64,000 bases of DNA, from positions 2,046,001 through 2,110,000 of the forward strand of contig NZ_CP094358.1 of NCBI RefSeq assembly GCF_022807975.1, given 5' to 3'. This document shows positions 42,677 through 52,149 of the stretch, in pieces. The notes beneath the pieces are model-generated. The model did not search any database. It saw nothing but the letters and a program-made list of their open reading frames with translations, and was not told the origin of the DNA. The position numbers and the translations under genes are program-made. Numbering within the stretch: position 1 is the first letter of the stretch; the number at the start of each line of letters is the position of its first letter. Origin of the DNA: Abyssalbus ytuae. GTDB lineage: Bacteria; Bacteroidota; Bacteroidia; Flavobacteriales; Flavobacteriaceae.

Positions 42677-42684
42677 TATTTTTG
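42677..42684 (+). promoter_or_regulatory. -7 box of the rbfA promoter (TATTTTTG)
   Basis: TATTTTTG fits TAnnTTTG and ends only 4 bases before the likely ATG at 42689. If used, transcription would begin at or near the start codon, giving a leaderless or nearly leaderless message. A TTG -33 element is not evident at the right distance, so the call is tentative. Confidence 0.35.
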
Positions 42685-42688
42685 CACT

Positions 42689-43081
42689 ATGGAAACAAAC
42701 AGACAGAAAAAAATAGGAGGAGTTATTCAAAAAGATATAGCCGAAATTTTACAGGGCATCCTCAGGGATAACAGCATAAAGGGAATATTAGTGTCTGTTA
42801 CCAAAGTGTATGTAACTACCGATCTTTCCGAAGCCAAAGTATATCTGAGTATATTTCCGAATAAAGAGAGCGACAGGCTGCTGGAAGAAATTCGGTTGCA
42901 GCAACATTTTATAAAACATCAGCTGGCAGTGCGTACAAAAAACCAACTTCGCCGTGTTCCGGAATTAAATTTTTATATAGACGATTCTCTCGAATATATC
43001 GATAATATTGAAAAATCTTTAAAGCGCAATGAGAATCCTATTGAAAACCGCGATCTATTAGATAAAAGGAAGAAGTCATAA
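42689..43081 (+). CDS. rbfA: Ribosome-binding factor A
   Basis: 130 residues from the ATG at 42689 (METNRQKKIGGVIQKDIAEIL); an upstream ATG at 42662 would add nine unlikely residues. KH-like fold with the family pattern TKVYVTTDLSEAKVYLSIFP and LAVRTKNQLRRVPELNFYIDDSLEYIDNIEKSL. It binds the 30S subunit for 16S maturation, notably in the cold. It is followed 2 bp later by a permease gene on the same strand. Confidence 0.93.
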   Translation: METNRQKKIGGVIQKDIAEILQGILRDNSIKGILVSVTKVYVTTDLSEAKVYLSIFPNKESDRLLEEIRLQQHFIKHQLAVRTKNQLRRVPELNFYIDDSLEYIDNIEKSLKRNENPIENRDLLDKRKKS

Positions 43082-43083
43082 TC

Positions 43084-44283
43084 TTGAACGTTCCGTTATA
43101 CATAGCAAAACGATATTTAGTCTCTAAAAGTAGCCGTAATGCCGTAAACATTATCAATATGGTTACTTTTTTTGTGGTGGTTGTGGGTGCAGCTGCCCTG
43201 TTTATAGTATTATCGGGGTTTTCCGGATTAAAAACCTTCAGCCTTTCTTTTGCCAATACCTTTGACCCCGACTTAAAAGCCGTAGCTTCCACCGGAAAAT
43301 TTTATGAAATAACCCCCGACGAAGAAAGCAAGCTGAAAGACATTGATGGAATTGCGGTATTTTCCAAAGAAATAGAAGAGCGGGTATACCTCGATTACAA
43401 GCAAAAAAGCCATATGCCTTATTTGAAAGGGGTAGACGATAATTATAACCGGGTAACGGGTATTGACAGCATCATTTTTTACGGCGGCTGGCTTAACAAT
43501 TACCCGAACCAGGTAGTACCCGGTATCGCAACTTCTAATTTACTGGGCCTGGCAGCAAACGATAATTTAAACCCCTTAAGAATTCTCGCTCCCAAACCGG
43601 GAAAAGGGAGTATCACCGGCCAGTCCAAACCTTATAACGAATTACTTACCACCGCCACAGGATTTTATGCCATTAATGAAGAACTGGATAAAAAATATGT
43701 GTTTGCCCACTTAAGTACGGTCCAAAGACTATTGGAAAAAAACGAAAACCAGATAACGGGGATTAACTTTAAACTTGAACCCGGGGCAGACAAGAAAGAA
43801 GTCCTGCAAAAAATACAGGAGGTTTTAAAAGATAAAGCAGAGATAAAAACACGTGCACAGTTAAACGACGCCCTGTACCGGATGTTAAATACCGAAAATC
43901 TTGCGATATATCTTATTTTCACCCTGGTTCTTATAGTAGCTCTTTTTAATGTGGTAGGTGCCATTATTATGATGATACTCGACAAACAGGCAAATTTAAA
44001 AACCCTTTTCAGCCTGGGTACCACTGTTAAAGAATTAAGGAGAGTGTTTTTTTTACAGGGTATTATGGTTACGGTTTTCGGAGGGTTTATAGGTATTATA
44101 ATAGGCGGGGCATTAACTGTTATACAAACCTCAACCGGAATTATCCGAATTACTCCTTCCCTTCCTTATCCTATGGAATTTAAACTGTTTAACGTAGCAG
44201 TGGTATTGGCCACCATTACGGTACTGGGCCTGATAGCTGCCAAAATAGCCTCAGGCCGGATTACAGGAAAGCTGATTAATTAA
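43084..44283 (+). CDS. LolC/E-type ABC transporter permease
   Basis: 399 residues starting at TTG (MNVPLYIAKRYLVSKSSRNAVNIINMVTFFVVV). One N-terminal helix (25-50), a large extracytoplasmic domain (50-265), then three C-terminal helices (about 275-300, 325-350, 370-390) with the FtsX-type loop ILDKQANLKTLFSLGTTVKELRRVFFLQG. This matches permeases of the LolCDE lipoprotein release system, which pass lipoproteins from the inner membrane with an ATPase coded elsewhere. It follows rbfA by 2 bp, a common neighbour pair in Bacteroidota. Confidence 0.85.
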   Translation: MNVPLYIAKRYLVSKSSRNAVNIINMVTFFVVVVGAAALFIVLSGFSGLKTFSLSFANTFDPDLKAVASTGKFYEITPDEESKLKDIDGIAVFSKEIEERVYLDYKQKSHMPYLKGVDDNYNRVTGIDSIIFYGGWLNNYPNQVVPGIATSNLLGLAANDNLNPLRILAPKPGKGSITGQSKPYNELLTTATGFYAINEELDKKYVFAHLSTVQRLLEKNENQITGINFKLEPGADKKEVLQKIQEVLKDKAEIKTRAQLNDALYRMLNTENLAIYLIFTLVLIVALFNVVGAIIMMILDKQANLKTLFSLGTTVKELRRVFFLQGIMVTVFGGFIGIIIGGALTVIQTSTGIIRITPSLPYPMEFKLFNVAVVLATITVLGLIAAKIASGRITGKLIN

Positions 44284-44309
44284 TCGGGTATACAATATTA
44301 TTTGAACTT

Positions 44310-45308
44310 TTATCTATCCCCAATCCAGTGAGGGTAAATGGGCATTTGTGTGGAAACTTCATTGAGTTCATTTAAATGTTCCGGGGTAAGGTTCCAGCCT
44401 ACAGAGTCAATATTTGAAATAAGTTGTTTTTCATTTCTTGCGCCCATCACTATATTCGAAATACTTTGATTTTGAAGGAGCCAGTTTATTGCAACCTGTG
44501 GGATTGATTTATTAAGCTCCTCACCAATTTTTTCCAGAACATCCACTACCTTATATAGAAATTCATCTTCTACAGGAGGAGAGCCAACCGCACCTCCGGA
44601 TTTTATTCTTCCTTCTTTCATCTCAAGGCCTCTTTTTATTTTTCCGGTCAATCTTCCCCAGCCTAAAGGGCTCCAGGCCATTAAACCCATTTTCTGATCC
44701 TCTAAAAGAGGCATAAGTTCCTGCTCGTAATCTCTTCCAATGAGTGAGTAGTATCCCTGGTATACCACATATTTTTCAAGATTATTTCTTTCGGATACAG
44801 AAAGAGACTTCATTAGTTGCCATGCAGCAAAATTGGAACAACCTATATACCTTACTTTCCCGCTTTTTATCATATTATCCAGCGTTCTTAAAGTTTCTTC
44901 CACGGGGGTGCTACGGTCAAATTTATGCATCAGATACAAGTCAATATAATCTGTATTAAGCCTCTTTAAACTGTTTTCCAATGCATTCATTAAATGATAA
45001 CGTGAAGAACCTTTGTCATTAGGGTGTTCGCCCATTTGAAAAGTGGCTTTTGTAGAAATGATACTCTTATCTCTCTTTCCATTTAATGCTTTTCCCAGTA
45101 TAATTTCCGAATCACCTATTGAGTAGACATTTGCCGTATCAAAAAAGTTGATTCCCCTTTCAAAGCAGATGTCTATGAGGCGGGTTGCTTCCTTGATACC
45201 GGTTTGTCCCCAACGTTTGAAGAATTCATTTGTCCCTCCGAAGGTGCCGGTTCCAAGGCTTAGTACAGGTACTTTTAAACCTGAATTTCCTAAATTTCTA
45301 TATTCCAT
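44310..45308 (-). CDS. Aldo/keto reductase
   Basis: About 332 residues with the start at 45308 (MEYRNLGNSGLKVPVLSLGTGTFG); the open frame reaches 45359. TIM-barrel oxidoreductase with catalytic D-x4-Y in FFDTANVYSIGDSE, Lys in STKATFQ and His in DLYLMHKFD. It uses NADPH to reduce aldehydes or ketones. It stands 91 bp downstream of the Crp-family regulator on the same strand, which may control it. The substrate is unknown. Confidence 0.9.
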   Translation of the reverse strand: MEYRNLGNSGLKVPVLSLGTGTFGGTNEFFKRWGQTGIKEATRLIDICFERGINFFDTANVYSIGDSEIILGKALNGKRDKSIISTKATFQMGEHPNDKGSSRYHLMNALENSLKRLNTDYIDLYLMHKFDRSTPVEETLRTLDNMIKSGKVRYIGCSNFAAWQLMKSLSVSERNNLEKYVVYQGYYSLIGRDYEQELMPLLEDQKMGLMAWSPLGWGRLTGKIKRGLEMKEGRIKSGGAVGSPPVEDEFLYKVVDVLEKIGEELNKSIPQVAINWLLQNQSISNIVMGARNEKQLISNIDSVGWNLTPEHLNELNEVSTQMPIYPHWIGDR

Positions 45309-45399
45309 GATTTTAGATTTTCCGTATGACAAATTTCCGAAGAGTATATTTCCACTCACAGGACATTTGTCACGGATTTAGTGTGAGGAATATCACAAT

Positions 45400-45975
45400 T
45401 TAAGTATCCGCTTTTGTTAACCGGCTTAGGGTTTCCCTTGTAACGCCAAGATAAGATGCTATCATGGCTTTAGGCACGCGTTGGATAAGGCCGGGATAAA
45501 TCGTAAGCAAATTGTGGTAACGGTCATTCGCATTGCTGCTTAAAAAGCATAGAATACGTTTTTGGAGAGCAATATATCTGTCTGTGGTTTTTGTTAAGAA
45601 AAAGGATTGCATTTTTGGTAGCTCCCTGCTTAACTTTTCCTTGTTTTCCAGGTCAATTGCTAATGTATCCGTATCTTCAAGGCAAGACACCATCAGAGTA
45701 GATTTTGTTTTACGGTGAAATGCTTCGAAGTCAGTAACCCACCAATTTTCAATGCCAAACTTTAAAATATGTTCCTTACCATTGGAGTAAAGTCTGGAAA
45801 CTTTCATTAAACCCTTAAGTACAAAAAACTCATATTTGGCATAATCACCTTCGTGTATGACTATTTGATGTTTTTTAAATATTCTTTGTTGAAAATGTTC
45901 CAGCACAAAAGCAAATTCTTCGTCTGTTAAATTGACTATTTCTTCAATTTGTTTTCTTAAGGGAAGACTTTTCAT
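45400..45975 (-). CDS. Crp/Fnr family transcriptional regulator
   Basis: 191 residues. Cyclic-nucleotide-binding beta-barrel in the first 120 residues (IVIHEGDYAKYEFFVLKGLMKVSRLYSNGKEHILKFG) without the Arg-Ser pair that binds cAMP, then a C-terminal helix-turn-helix (PKAMIASYLGVTRETLSRL). Many Bacteroidota members of this type carry the sensor fold but no known ligand. It is upstream of an aldo/keto reductase gene. Confidence 0.88.
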   Translation of the reverse strand: MKSLPLRKQIEEIVNLTDEEFAFVLEHFQQRIFKKHQIVIHEGDYAKYEFFVLKGLMKVSRLYSNGKEHILKFGIENWWVTDFEAFHRKTKSTLMVSCLEDTDTLAIDLENKEKLSRELPKMQSFFLTKTTDRYIALQKRILCFLSSNANDRYHNLLTIYPGLIQRVPKAMIASYLGVTRETLSRLTKADT

Positions 45976-46054
45976 ATAAACATATAATATTGCCGGAATG
46001 TTATTTTAGAGTCATGCATAAACCATGCCTGAATAAAAAAATTCAACCTTTATT

Positions 46055-47047
46055 TCACACAAACTGATAATCCTTAAACTTCTCCACCACTTCATCAAAA
46101 GCAGCAAACACATCGGGAGCATCATCACTGGTTACCATTTTCATACGATACTCTTTAAAATGCGGAATTCCTTTAAAGTAGTTGGTATAATGCCTTCGGG
46201 TTTCAAACACCCCCAGTTTTTCCCCTTTCCAGTCTATCGCCATTTGCAAATGACGCCGTGCAGCCTCTGCCCGTTCTTCTATAGTTGGCGGTGGCAAGTG
46301 TTGGCCGGTTTTAAAAAAATGCTTTACTTCTTTAAAAAACCAGGGATAACCTATACTGGCCCTTCCTATCATAGCTCCGTCCAAACCAAATTTATCGCGC
46401 ATTTCCACTGCCTTTTCAGGAGTATCCACATCGCCGTTTCCAAAAACCGGAATATTCATACGGGGGTTGTTCTTTACCTCAGCAATAGGATGCCAGTCTG
46501 CTTCTCCCTTATACATTTGCACCCGTGTACGGCCGTGAATGGAGATAGCTTTTATACCCACATCCTGCAGCCTTTCGGCTACCTCTACAATTTTTATAGA
46601 ACCGGTATCCCAACCCAGCCTTGTTTTAACCGTTACCGGCAGTTTAGTTCTTTTAACAATAGCTTCGGTAAGTTTAACCATTAAGGGAATATCCCTTAAA
46701 ATACCTGCCCCGGCATTTTTACAAACCACTTTCTTTACAGGGCAGCCAAAATTAATATCTATAATATCCGGATCAGACTGCTCTACAATATCCACTGCCT
46801 GGAGCATAGAGTCCATTTCAGCTCCGAAGATCTGTATGCCTACAGGCCTTTCCTTTTCATAAATGTCCAGTTTCTGAACACTTTTTGCCGCATCGCGAAT
46901 AAGCCCTTCCGATGATATAAACTCCGTATAAACCACATCGGCTCCCTGCTCCTTGCACAGTGCCCGGAAAGGCGGATCACTCACATCTTCCATAGGGGCC
47001 AGAAGCAAGGGGAAATCATTTAACTCTATGTTGCCAATTTTAACCAA
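46055..47047 (-). CDS. dusB: tRNA-dihydrouridine synthase
   Basis: About 330 residues if translation begins at the TTG at 47047 (MVKIGNIELNDFPLLLAPMEDVSDPPFRALCKEQGADVV), as family members do; the open frame runs on to 47125. FMN-binding TIM barrel with LLAPMEDVSD, IDINFGCPVKKVVCKNAGAGIL (active-site Cys after the G-C-P), TVKTRLGWD, ISIHGRTR and VFGNGDVDTPE. It reduces uridine in the D-loop of tRNA. A TATTTTTG box on the minus strand at 47084-47077 sits about 30 bp before this start. Confidence 0.92.
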   Translation of the reverse strand: MVKIGNIELNDFPLLLAPMEDVSDPPFRALCKEQGADVVYTEFISSEGLIRDAAKSVQKLDIYEKERPVGIQIFGAEMDSMLQAVDIVEQSDPDIIDINFGCPVKKVVCKNAGAGILRDIPLMVKLTEAIVKRTKLPVTVKTRLGWDTGSIKIVEVAERLQDVGIKAISIHGRTRVQMYKGEADWHPIAEVKNNPRMNIPVFGNGDVDTPEKAVEMRDKFGLDGAMIGRASIGYPWFFKEVKHFFKTGQHLPPPTIEERAEAARRHLQMAIDWKGEKLGVFETRRHYTNYFKGIPHFKEYRMKMVTSDDAPDVFAAFDEVVEKFKDYQFV

Positions 47048-47076
47048 AATATTATGTGTTGCCCGTAATTTTTTTG

Positions 47077-47084
47077 CAAAAATA
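47077..47084 (-). promoter_or_regulatory. -7 box of the dusB promoter (TATTTTTG)
   Basis: On the minus strand TATTTTTG fits TAnnTTTG and lies 30 bp before the TTG start at 47047. It supports that start rather than the longer frame, because the promoter would lie inside the longer coding region. Confidence 0.4.
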
Positions 47085-47200
47085 CAAATATTGCCCCAAT
47101 CCGTATAAACATGCACTTGTACCAACGTATTTGGCTATTTCAGCCCTGAAAGAATGTATTTTGCTGCTTCCCATTATTCACTATTATAAATAATACAGAT

Positions 47201-48046
47201 ATGAAAATTATAAATACATTCTTGTCAGGTATTTTGTTTTTGACCACCTTCCTTATAAATGCGCAGTCTGATTCAATTTACTTTGAACAACCACAAAAAA
47301 AGTACAGGTTTTTTAACGACAGTTTTTTAATTGATGCCTCGGTAACCGCAGTGGCAGCGGGAGTTACCTTGTATAACTTTTCCAAAATATACAATAAGCC
47401 GAGATCCTCAGAAGAATCTGTTTTAGCTCTTGACCCTCAAGATGTAAACCGTTTTGACCGCAGTGCCGCAGGTAATTATGATGAAGACCTTAAAGACATA
47501 AGTGACGGTATATTTTACGGGGTTATTCCGTATCCGTTAATCGGACTCCTGCTAAATAAAGAAACCCGGCAGGATTTCTGGCAGCTTAGCTTTCTTTATC
47601 TGGAGACTATGAGCCTTACCGGGGTTACTTACAGTACCTCTCAGCAATTAAACGACCGCAGGCGGCCGTATGTATATAATGAAGAACTCTCTATGGGTAA
47701 AAGAACGAGGGGTTCCGGAAGAAATTCATTCTTTGGCGGTCATCCGGCACTGGTGGCAACCGCTACTTTTTTCTTTGCAAAAGTATATGACGATTATCAT
47801 CCTGATTCGAATTTTAAATGGGTGTTGTACGGTGTTGCCGGGGCAGCCACGTATGCTACTGCTCATTTAAGGGTACTGGCAGGACAGCATTTTCCGTCCG
47901 ATGTGATTGTAGGAAGTATTATAGGAACCGCATCCGGCATCCTTATACCCCATTTTCATAAAAACAAGCTCTTTAAAAAGCACAATGTCAGTTTATTGCC
48001 GGTAACAGGAGAGTACCATGGCTTATATTTGGCCTGGAGTTTTTGA
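47201..48046 (+). CDS. PAP2-family phosphatase
   Basis: 281 residues with a signal peptide (MKIINTFLSGILFLTTFLINAQ). Phosphatase motifs: LNDRRRPYV (K/R-x6-RP type), NSFFGGHPALVAT (SGH-like, here G-G-H) and LRVLAGQHFPSDVIVG (SR-x5-H-x3-D). Membrane segments surround them. Relatives remove phosphate from lipid A, undecaprenyl pyrophosphate or phosphatidic acid. The substrate is unknown. Confidence 0.85.
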   Translation: MKIINTFLSGILFLTTFLINAQSDSIYFEQPQKKYRFFNDSFLIDASVTAVAAGVTLYNFSKIYNKPRSSEESVLALDPQDVNRFDRSAAGNYDEDLKDISDGIFYGVIPYPLIGLLLNKETRQDFWQLSFLYLETMSLTGVTYSTSQQLNDRRRPYVYNEELSMGKRTRGSGRNSFFGGHPALVATATFFFAKVYDDYHPDSNFKWVLYGVAGAATYATAHLRVLAGQHFPSDVIVGSIIGTASGILIPHFHKNKLFKKHNVSLLPVTGEYHGLYLAWSF

Positions 48047-48095
48047 TTCCACTTCAAATCTGGCTTTATATAGTTTTTTATCATGGTAAATCATT

Positions 48096-48103
48096 TATAT
48101 TTG
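48096..48103 (+). promoter_or_regulatory. -7 box of the lepA promoter (TATATTTG)
   Basis: TATATTTG, the same octamer as at 3601, ends 28 bp before the lepA start codon. No obvious TTG -33 element is seen. Confidence 0.4.
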
Positions 48104-48131
48104 CAAATTCAGAAGAAGCCGGTTTTAGTTT

Positions 48132-49928
48132 ATGAAGAATATCAGGAATTTTTGCATTATAGCTCATATAGACCATGGTAAGAGTACTTTGGCAGACAGG
48201 TTGTTGGATTTTACGGGGTCGGTTACCGAGCGCGAAAAGCAGGACCAGCTATTAGATAATATGGATTTGGAGCGTGAACGCGGTATTACCATTAAAAGTC
48301 ACGCCATTCAAATGGAATATACTTATAAAGGGGAACAATATATCTTAAACCTTATTGACACCCCCGGGCACGTAGATTTTTCATATGAAGTTTCCAGGTC
48401 TATTGCTGCATGCGAAGGAGCTTTACTTGTGGTGGACGCCGCTCAAAGTATACAGGCACAAACCATCTCAAATTTGTACCTGGCCCTTGAAAACGACCTG
48501 GAAATAATTCCTGTCCTTAACAAGGTTGATTTACCCAGTGCCAATCCGGAAGAAGTAACCGATGATATTGTAGACCTTTTAGGATGTAAACCCGAAGAGG
48601 TGATTCCTGCCAGTGCAAAAACAGGTATAGGAATAGGAGAAATACTGGAGGCTATTATAGAACGTATTCCTGCTCCCAAAGGAGATGCCGATGCTTCGCT
48701 TCAGGCACTTATTTTTGATTCGGTTTACAACCCCTTTCGCGGAGTTGAAACTTACTTCAGGGTTATTAACGGCGAAATAAAAAAAGGCCAGAAAATTAAA
48801 TTCATGGCCACTAAAAAAACCTATGAGGCCGATGAGGTGGGCACTTTAAAACTTACCCAGCATCCTAAGCAGGTTATCAAAACCGGCGATGTAGGCTATC
48901 TTATCACAGGTATAAAAGATGCGCGCGAAGTAAAAGTGGGAGATACCATTACCAGCGCCGAGAGGCCCTGCGAAAAGGCTATTGAAGGGTTTGAAAATGT
49001 AAAACCCATGGTTTTTGCCGGTATTTATCCGGTAGATACCGAAGATTATGAAGAACTGAGAGCCTCGATGGAAAAGCTGCAGCTAAACGATGCCTCGCTG
49101 GTGTTTACACCCGAAAGCTCAGCCGCCTTGGGTTTTGGCTTCCGATGCGGTTTCCTGGGCATGCTTCATCTTGAAATTATACAGGAACGTTTAGAGCGTG
49201 AGTTTGACATGACGGTAATTACTACCGTACCCAACGTTAGCTATCATGCTTACACCAAAAAAAATCCTGAGGAAGTTATTATAGTCAACAACCCCTCCGA
49301 TTTACCCGAACCTTCCGGGTTAGACAGGGTTGAAGAACCTTATATTAAAGCCTCTATTATTACAAAGGCGGACTTTGTAGGCCCTGTAATGTCCCTGTGT
49401 ATTGAAAAACGCGGACAAATCACGAATCAAACTTATTTAACCCCCGAGCGGGTAGAATTAAGTTTTGATATGCCTCTTGCCGAAATTGTTTTTGACTTTT
49501 ACGACCGGTTAAAAACCGTCTCCAAAGGGTATGCTTCGTTTGATTATTCACCTATAGGCATGCGCGAATCCAAACTGGTAAAAGTGGATATCCTGATCAA
49601 TGCAAATTCAGTGGATGCCTTATCAGCTCTTGTGCATGTAGACAACGCATATAATATAGGAAAAAAAATGTGCGAGAAGTTACGCGAACTTATCCCGAGG
49701 CAGCAATTTGATATTCCTATCCAGGCAGCCATCGGTGCTAAGATCATATCGCGCGAAACCATAAAAGCATTGAGAAAAGACGTGACCGCCAAATGTTACG
49801 GAGGTGATATTTCGCGTAAACGTAAATTACTGGAAAAACAGAAAAAAGGTAAAAAACGTATGCGCCAGGTAGGGAATGTAGAAATACCGCAGCAGGCTTT
49901 TATGGCAGTACTGAAATTAAATGATTAA
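48132..49928 (+). CDS. lepA: Elongation factor 4
   Basis: 598 residues, the standard length. GTP-binding motifs [15 protein letters not shown] (G1), [12 protein letters not shown] (G2), [12 protein letters not shown] (G3) and [12 protein letters not shown] (G4), followed by the EF-G-like domains II, III and V and the EF4-specific C-terminal ([34 protein letters not shown]). It back-translocates or helps ribosome biogenesis. It has its own promoter-like box upstream. Confidence 0.97.
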   Translation: MKNIRNFCIIAHIDHGKSTLADRLLDFTGSVTEREKQDQLLDNMDLERERGITIKSHAIQMEYTYKGEQYILNLIDTPGHVDFSYEVSRSIAACEGALLVVDAAQSIQAQTISNLYLALENDLEIIPVLNKVDLPSANPEEVTDDIVDLLGCKPEEVIPASAKTGIGIGEILEAIIERIPAPKGDADASLQALIFDSVYNPFRGVETYFRVINGEIKKGQKIKFMATKKTYEADEVGTLKLTQHPKQVIKTGDVGYLITGIKDAREVKVGDTITSAERPCEKAIEGFENVKPMVFAGIYPVDTEDYEELRASMEKLQLNDASLVFTPESSAALGFGFRCGFLGMLHLEIIQERLEREFDMTVITTVPNVSYHAYTKKNPEEVIIVNNPSDLPEPSGLDRVEEPYIKASIITKADFVGPVMSLCIEKRGQITNQTYLTPERVELSFDMPLAEIVFDFYDRLKTVSKGYASFDYSPIGMRESKLVKVDILINANSVDALSALVHVDNAYNIGKKMCEKLRELIPRQQFDIPIQAAIGAKIISRETIKALRKDVTAKCYGGDISRKRKLLEKQKKGKKRMRQVGNVEIPQQAFMAVLKLND

Positions 49929-50070
49929 CACGGGAGAAGGGATCCTGAGTATTAAGGTTATGTTCAGCAGGCAGGTTTAGATGAGGGATGGCCGATGTTT
50001 GATGACGGAAGCATAGTTAATTATGAATGCGGAATGTGGAATTTTGTCCTTCTGGCTTTGTAAATTACTT

Positions 50071-50120
50071 TCACCCCCTCCCCATGCCACGGCGTGGCAC
50101 TCCCCCTGAGAGGTGGAGAG
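50071..50120. repeat. Dispersed repeat shared with the 11-kb array
   Basis: TCaCCCCCTCCCCATGC...GGCGTGGcACTCCCC...GAGAGGTGGAGAG matches the segment at 11265-11314 and its two further copies in the 194-bp array with few changes. Inner part GCCACGGCGTGGC is palindromic here, and TGCTGTGGCGTGGTA in the array is a diverged form. TTTGTAAATT stands before both. Confidence 0.8.
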
Positions 50121-50298
50121 CAACGGAGCGTATGTTGCTTTGTTGATAGTTAATTGGAATTTGTATTTTGAAATTTCGGTATTGCTTTTCTTCGTCCTTT
50201 TTAACTCCGTACATTTTTAACTGTAATTTGTAAATAATTAATGCCTCGCTTCTTTTCCCCTTATTAAGCAAACATCTTGTCATTATGTTATGGAATAC

Positions 50299-50505
50299 CC
50301 CGAAAGCTTGCTTTCTGACCTCCCGAAAGCATGCTATGGTGCATCCCGAAAGCTTGCTTTCTGACCTCCCGAAAGCATGCTATGGTGCATCCCGAAAGCT
50401 TCCTTTCTGACCTCCCGAAAGCATGCTATGGTGTATCCCGAAAGCTTGCTTTCTGACCTTCCGAAAGCATGCTATGGAACATCCCGAAAGCATGCTATGA
50501 AGCAT
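50299..50505. repeat. 46-bp tandem repeat array (two 23-bp halves)
   Basis: Units begin at 50299, 50345, 50391 and 50437, each 46 bp, then one 23-bp half at 50483. Each 46-bp unit is two related 23-mers: the first carries GAAAGCTTGCTTTC, the second GAAAGCATGCTATG. Each half contains a small palindrome. Sequence after 50505 carries two weaker echoes (CCCATGCTATGGAA, ATAGTATGCTG). The units are identical to each other apart from a few changes, so it is an expanded array, not CRISPR: no unique spacers. Confidence 0.9.
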
Positions 50506-50718
50506 CTTCATCCCATGCTATGGAATACCTTCATAGTATGCTGCCCGGGGTAAAGGGTGTATGGCAATTTTAAGATTTAATGAGAAGTGCCTTCAAATCA
50601 GGGAATAAGATGTGCAGGGAACTTCATAGTAAAAAAGCAGATTTTTCAGTTTATCTTATTCTAATTTAAATAACTTTTATAAAATTATTTCTTAAGTTTA
50701 AGGGAGTTAAACTTAAAA

Positions 50719-52137
50719 ATGAAAGTAATACACGTTAGTGCCGAATGCTATCCGGTTGCCAAAGCAGGCGGATTGGCCGATGTGGTGGGAGCCCTGCCTA
50801 AATACCAAAGCAAAGAAGGAGATACGGTTGAGGTGGTAATGCCTTTTTATAATAACGCTTATGTAAAAAAAAGCCACTTTGAAGAGGTATGCCACAACAG
50901 GTTATTATTAGGAGACCAGCCCTATGATTTTGAAGTATTAAAATTAAACGGGCCCGGTAATCCCGGTTTTAACTTATATGTCATTAAAATTCCCGGTTTA
51001 CTCGACCGGGAAAATATTTATTCCTACGATGATGATGTAGAGAGGTTTACGGCCTTTCAAATAGCGGTAATGGACTGGATTTTAAATTCAGACCGGAAGC
51101 CGGATATTGTGCATTGCCATGATCATCATACCGGGCTTATTCCTTTTATAATGTCGTATTCCTATAAATATTCTTCCTTAAAAAATATTCCGACGGTTTT
51201 AACCATTCATAATGCCCAATACCAGGGATGGTTCGGGTTTAATAAAATTCATTACATTCCCGAATTTAAGTTATCCAATGCAGGACTGCTGGACTGGGGC
51301 GGACAAATAAATCCGCTTGCCACCGCCATAAAATGCGCCTGGAAAGTTACGACCGTTTCACCTTCTTATATGGAAGAGTTAAAAACCAGTGCCAACGGAC
51401 TGGAATGGTTACTTGACCACGAAAGCAATAAAGAAACAGGAATTTTGAATGGCATTGACCCCCAGGTGTGGGATCCCGCAAAGGACAGTATGCTGGTTGA
51501 AAATTATTCGGTAAAGAATAGTGTATCAGGAAAAAAAGCCAACAAAGAATGGTTGTGCAAAGAATATAATCTTGATGCGGAGAAGCCTCTCTTTATTTTT
51601 ATAGGCAGGCTGGTATGGGAAAAAGGAGCCGATATATTACCCGGCATTTTTTACCGGGCACTCATCAATGATGACCTTGAAGTGAATATTCTGGCTTTAG
51701 GTTCCGGCAGCCCGGAAATAGAATCAAAACTGAAAAGCCTTATAAATCCTTTTAGAGGAAGTTATCACGTACATATAGGTTATAACGAGCGTTTGTCGCA
51801 TGTAATGTATGCAGGGGCCGATTTTCTTTTAATGCCGTCACGGGTAGAACCCTGCGGGCTTAACCAAATGTATGCGTTAAGATACGGAACCATACCGGTT
51901 GTTCATGAAACAGGGGGTTTAAAAGATACAGTTACAGATATAGAGAAAGGCGGTTTCGGGATTTGCCATAAGGAGGTGTCGGTAGACAAGGTTTATCATT
52001 CCATACAAAGGGCAGCAGCCCTTTACAAAGAGGAAAAAGAATTTAAAAAAATACAAAGGGAAATAATGAAGATCGATCATTCCTGGGATAACTCAGCAAA
52101 CCAATATAACGAATTATATACATCATTAATCCGGTAA
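50719..52137 (+). CDS. glgA: Glycogen synthase
   Basis: 472 residues. GT5 starch/glycogen synthase: ADP-glucose-binding KAGGLADVVGALPK (15-28), HCHDHHTGLIP, ENYLHNAQYQGW-type, FIGRLVWEKGADIL and SRVEPCGLNQMYALRYGTIPVVHETGGL near the C-terminus. It adds glucose from ADP-glucose to glycogen. It is the first gene of the glycogen cluster and is followed 12 bp later by glgC. The long repeat array upstream may affect its expression. Confidence 0.95.
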   Translation: MKVIHVSAECYPVAKAGGLADVVGALPKYQSKEGDTVEVVMPFYNNAYVKKSHFEEVCHNRLLLGDQPYDFEVLKLNGPGNPGFNLYVIKIPGLLDRENIYSYDDDVERFTAFQIAVMDWILNSDRKPDIVHCHDHHTGLIPFIMSYSYKYSSLKNIPTVLTIHNAQYQGWFGFNKIHYIPEFKLSNAGLLDWGGQINPLATAIKCAWKVTTVSPSYMEELKTSANGLEWLLDHESNKETGILNGIDPQVWDPAKDSMLVENYSVKNSVSGKKANKEWLCKEYNLDAEKPLFIFIGRLVWEKGADILPGIFYRALINDDLEVNILALGSGSPEIESKLKSLINPFRGSYHVHIGYNERLSHVMYAGADFLLMPSRVEPCGLNQMYALRYGTIPVVHETGGLKDTVTDIEKGGFGICHKEVSVDKVYHSIQRAAALYKEEKEFKKIQREIMKIDHSWDNSANQYNELYTSLIR

Positions 52138-52149
52138 CCAATAAATATT

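Larger units (their letters stand above)
49929..50718. other. Long repeat-rich spacer between lepA and glgA
   Basis: About 790 bp with no convincing gene. It holds the dispersed repeat copy at 50071-50120 and the 46-bp array at 50299-50505. The 200 bp next to glgA (50506-50718) are AT-rich and contain no recognised promoter box. The minus-strand frame at 50071-50283 is a shadow of repeat sequence. Confidence 0.6.

Noticed and set aside
50299..50505. 46-bp array as a CRISPR
   Set aside because: Units are identical in full length with no unique spacers, and no cas gene is near.
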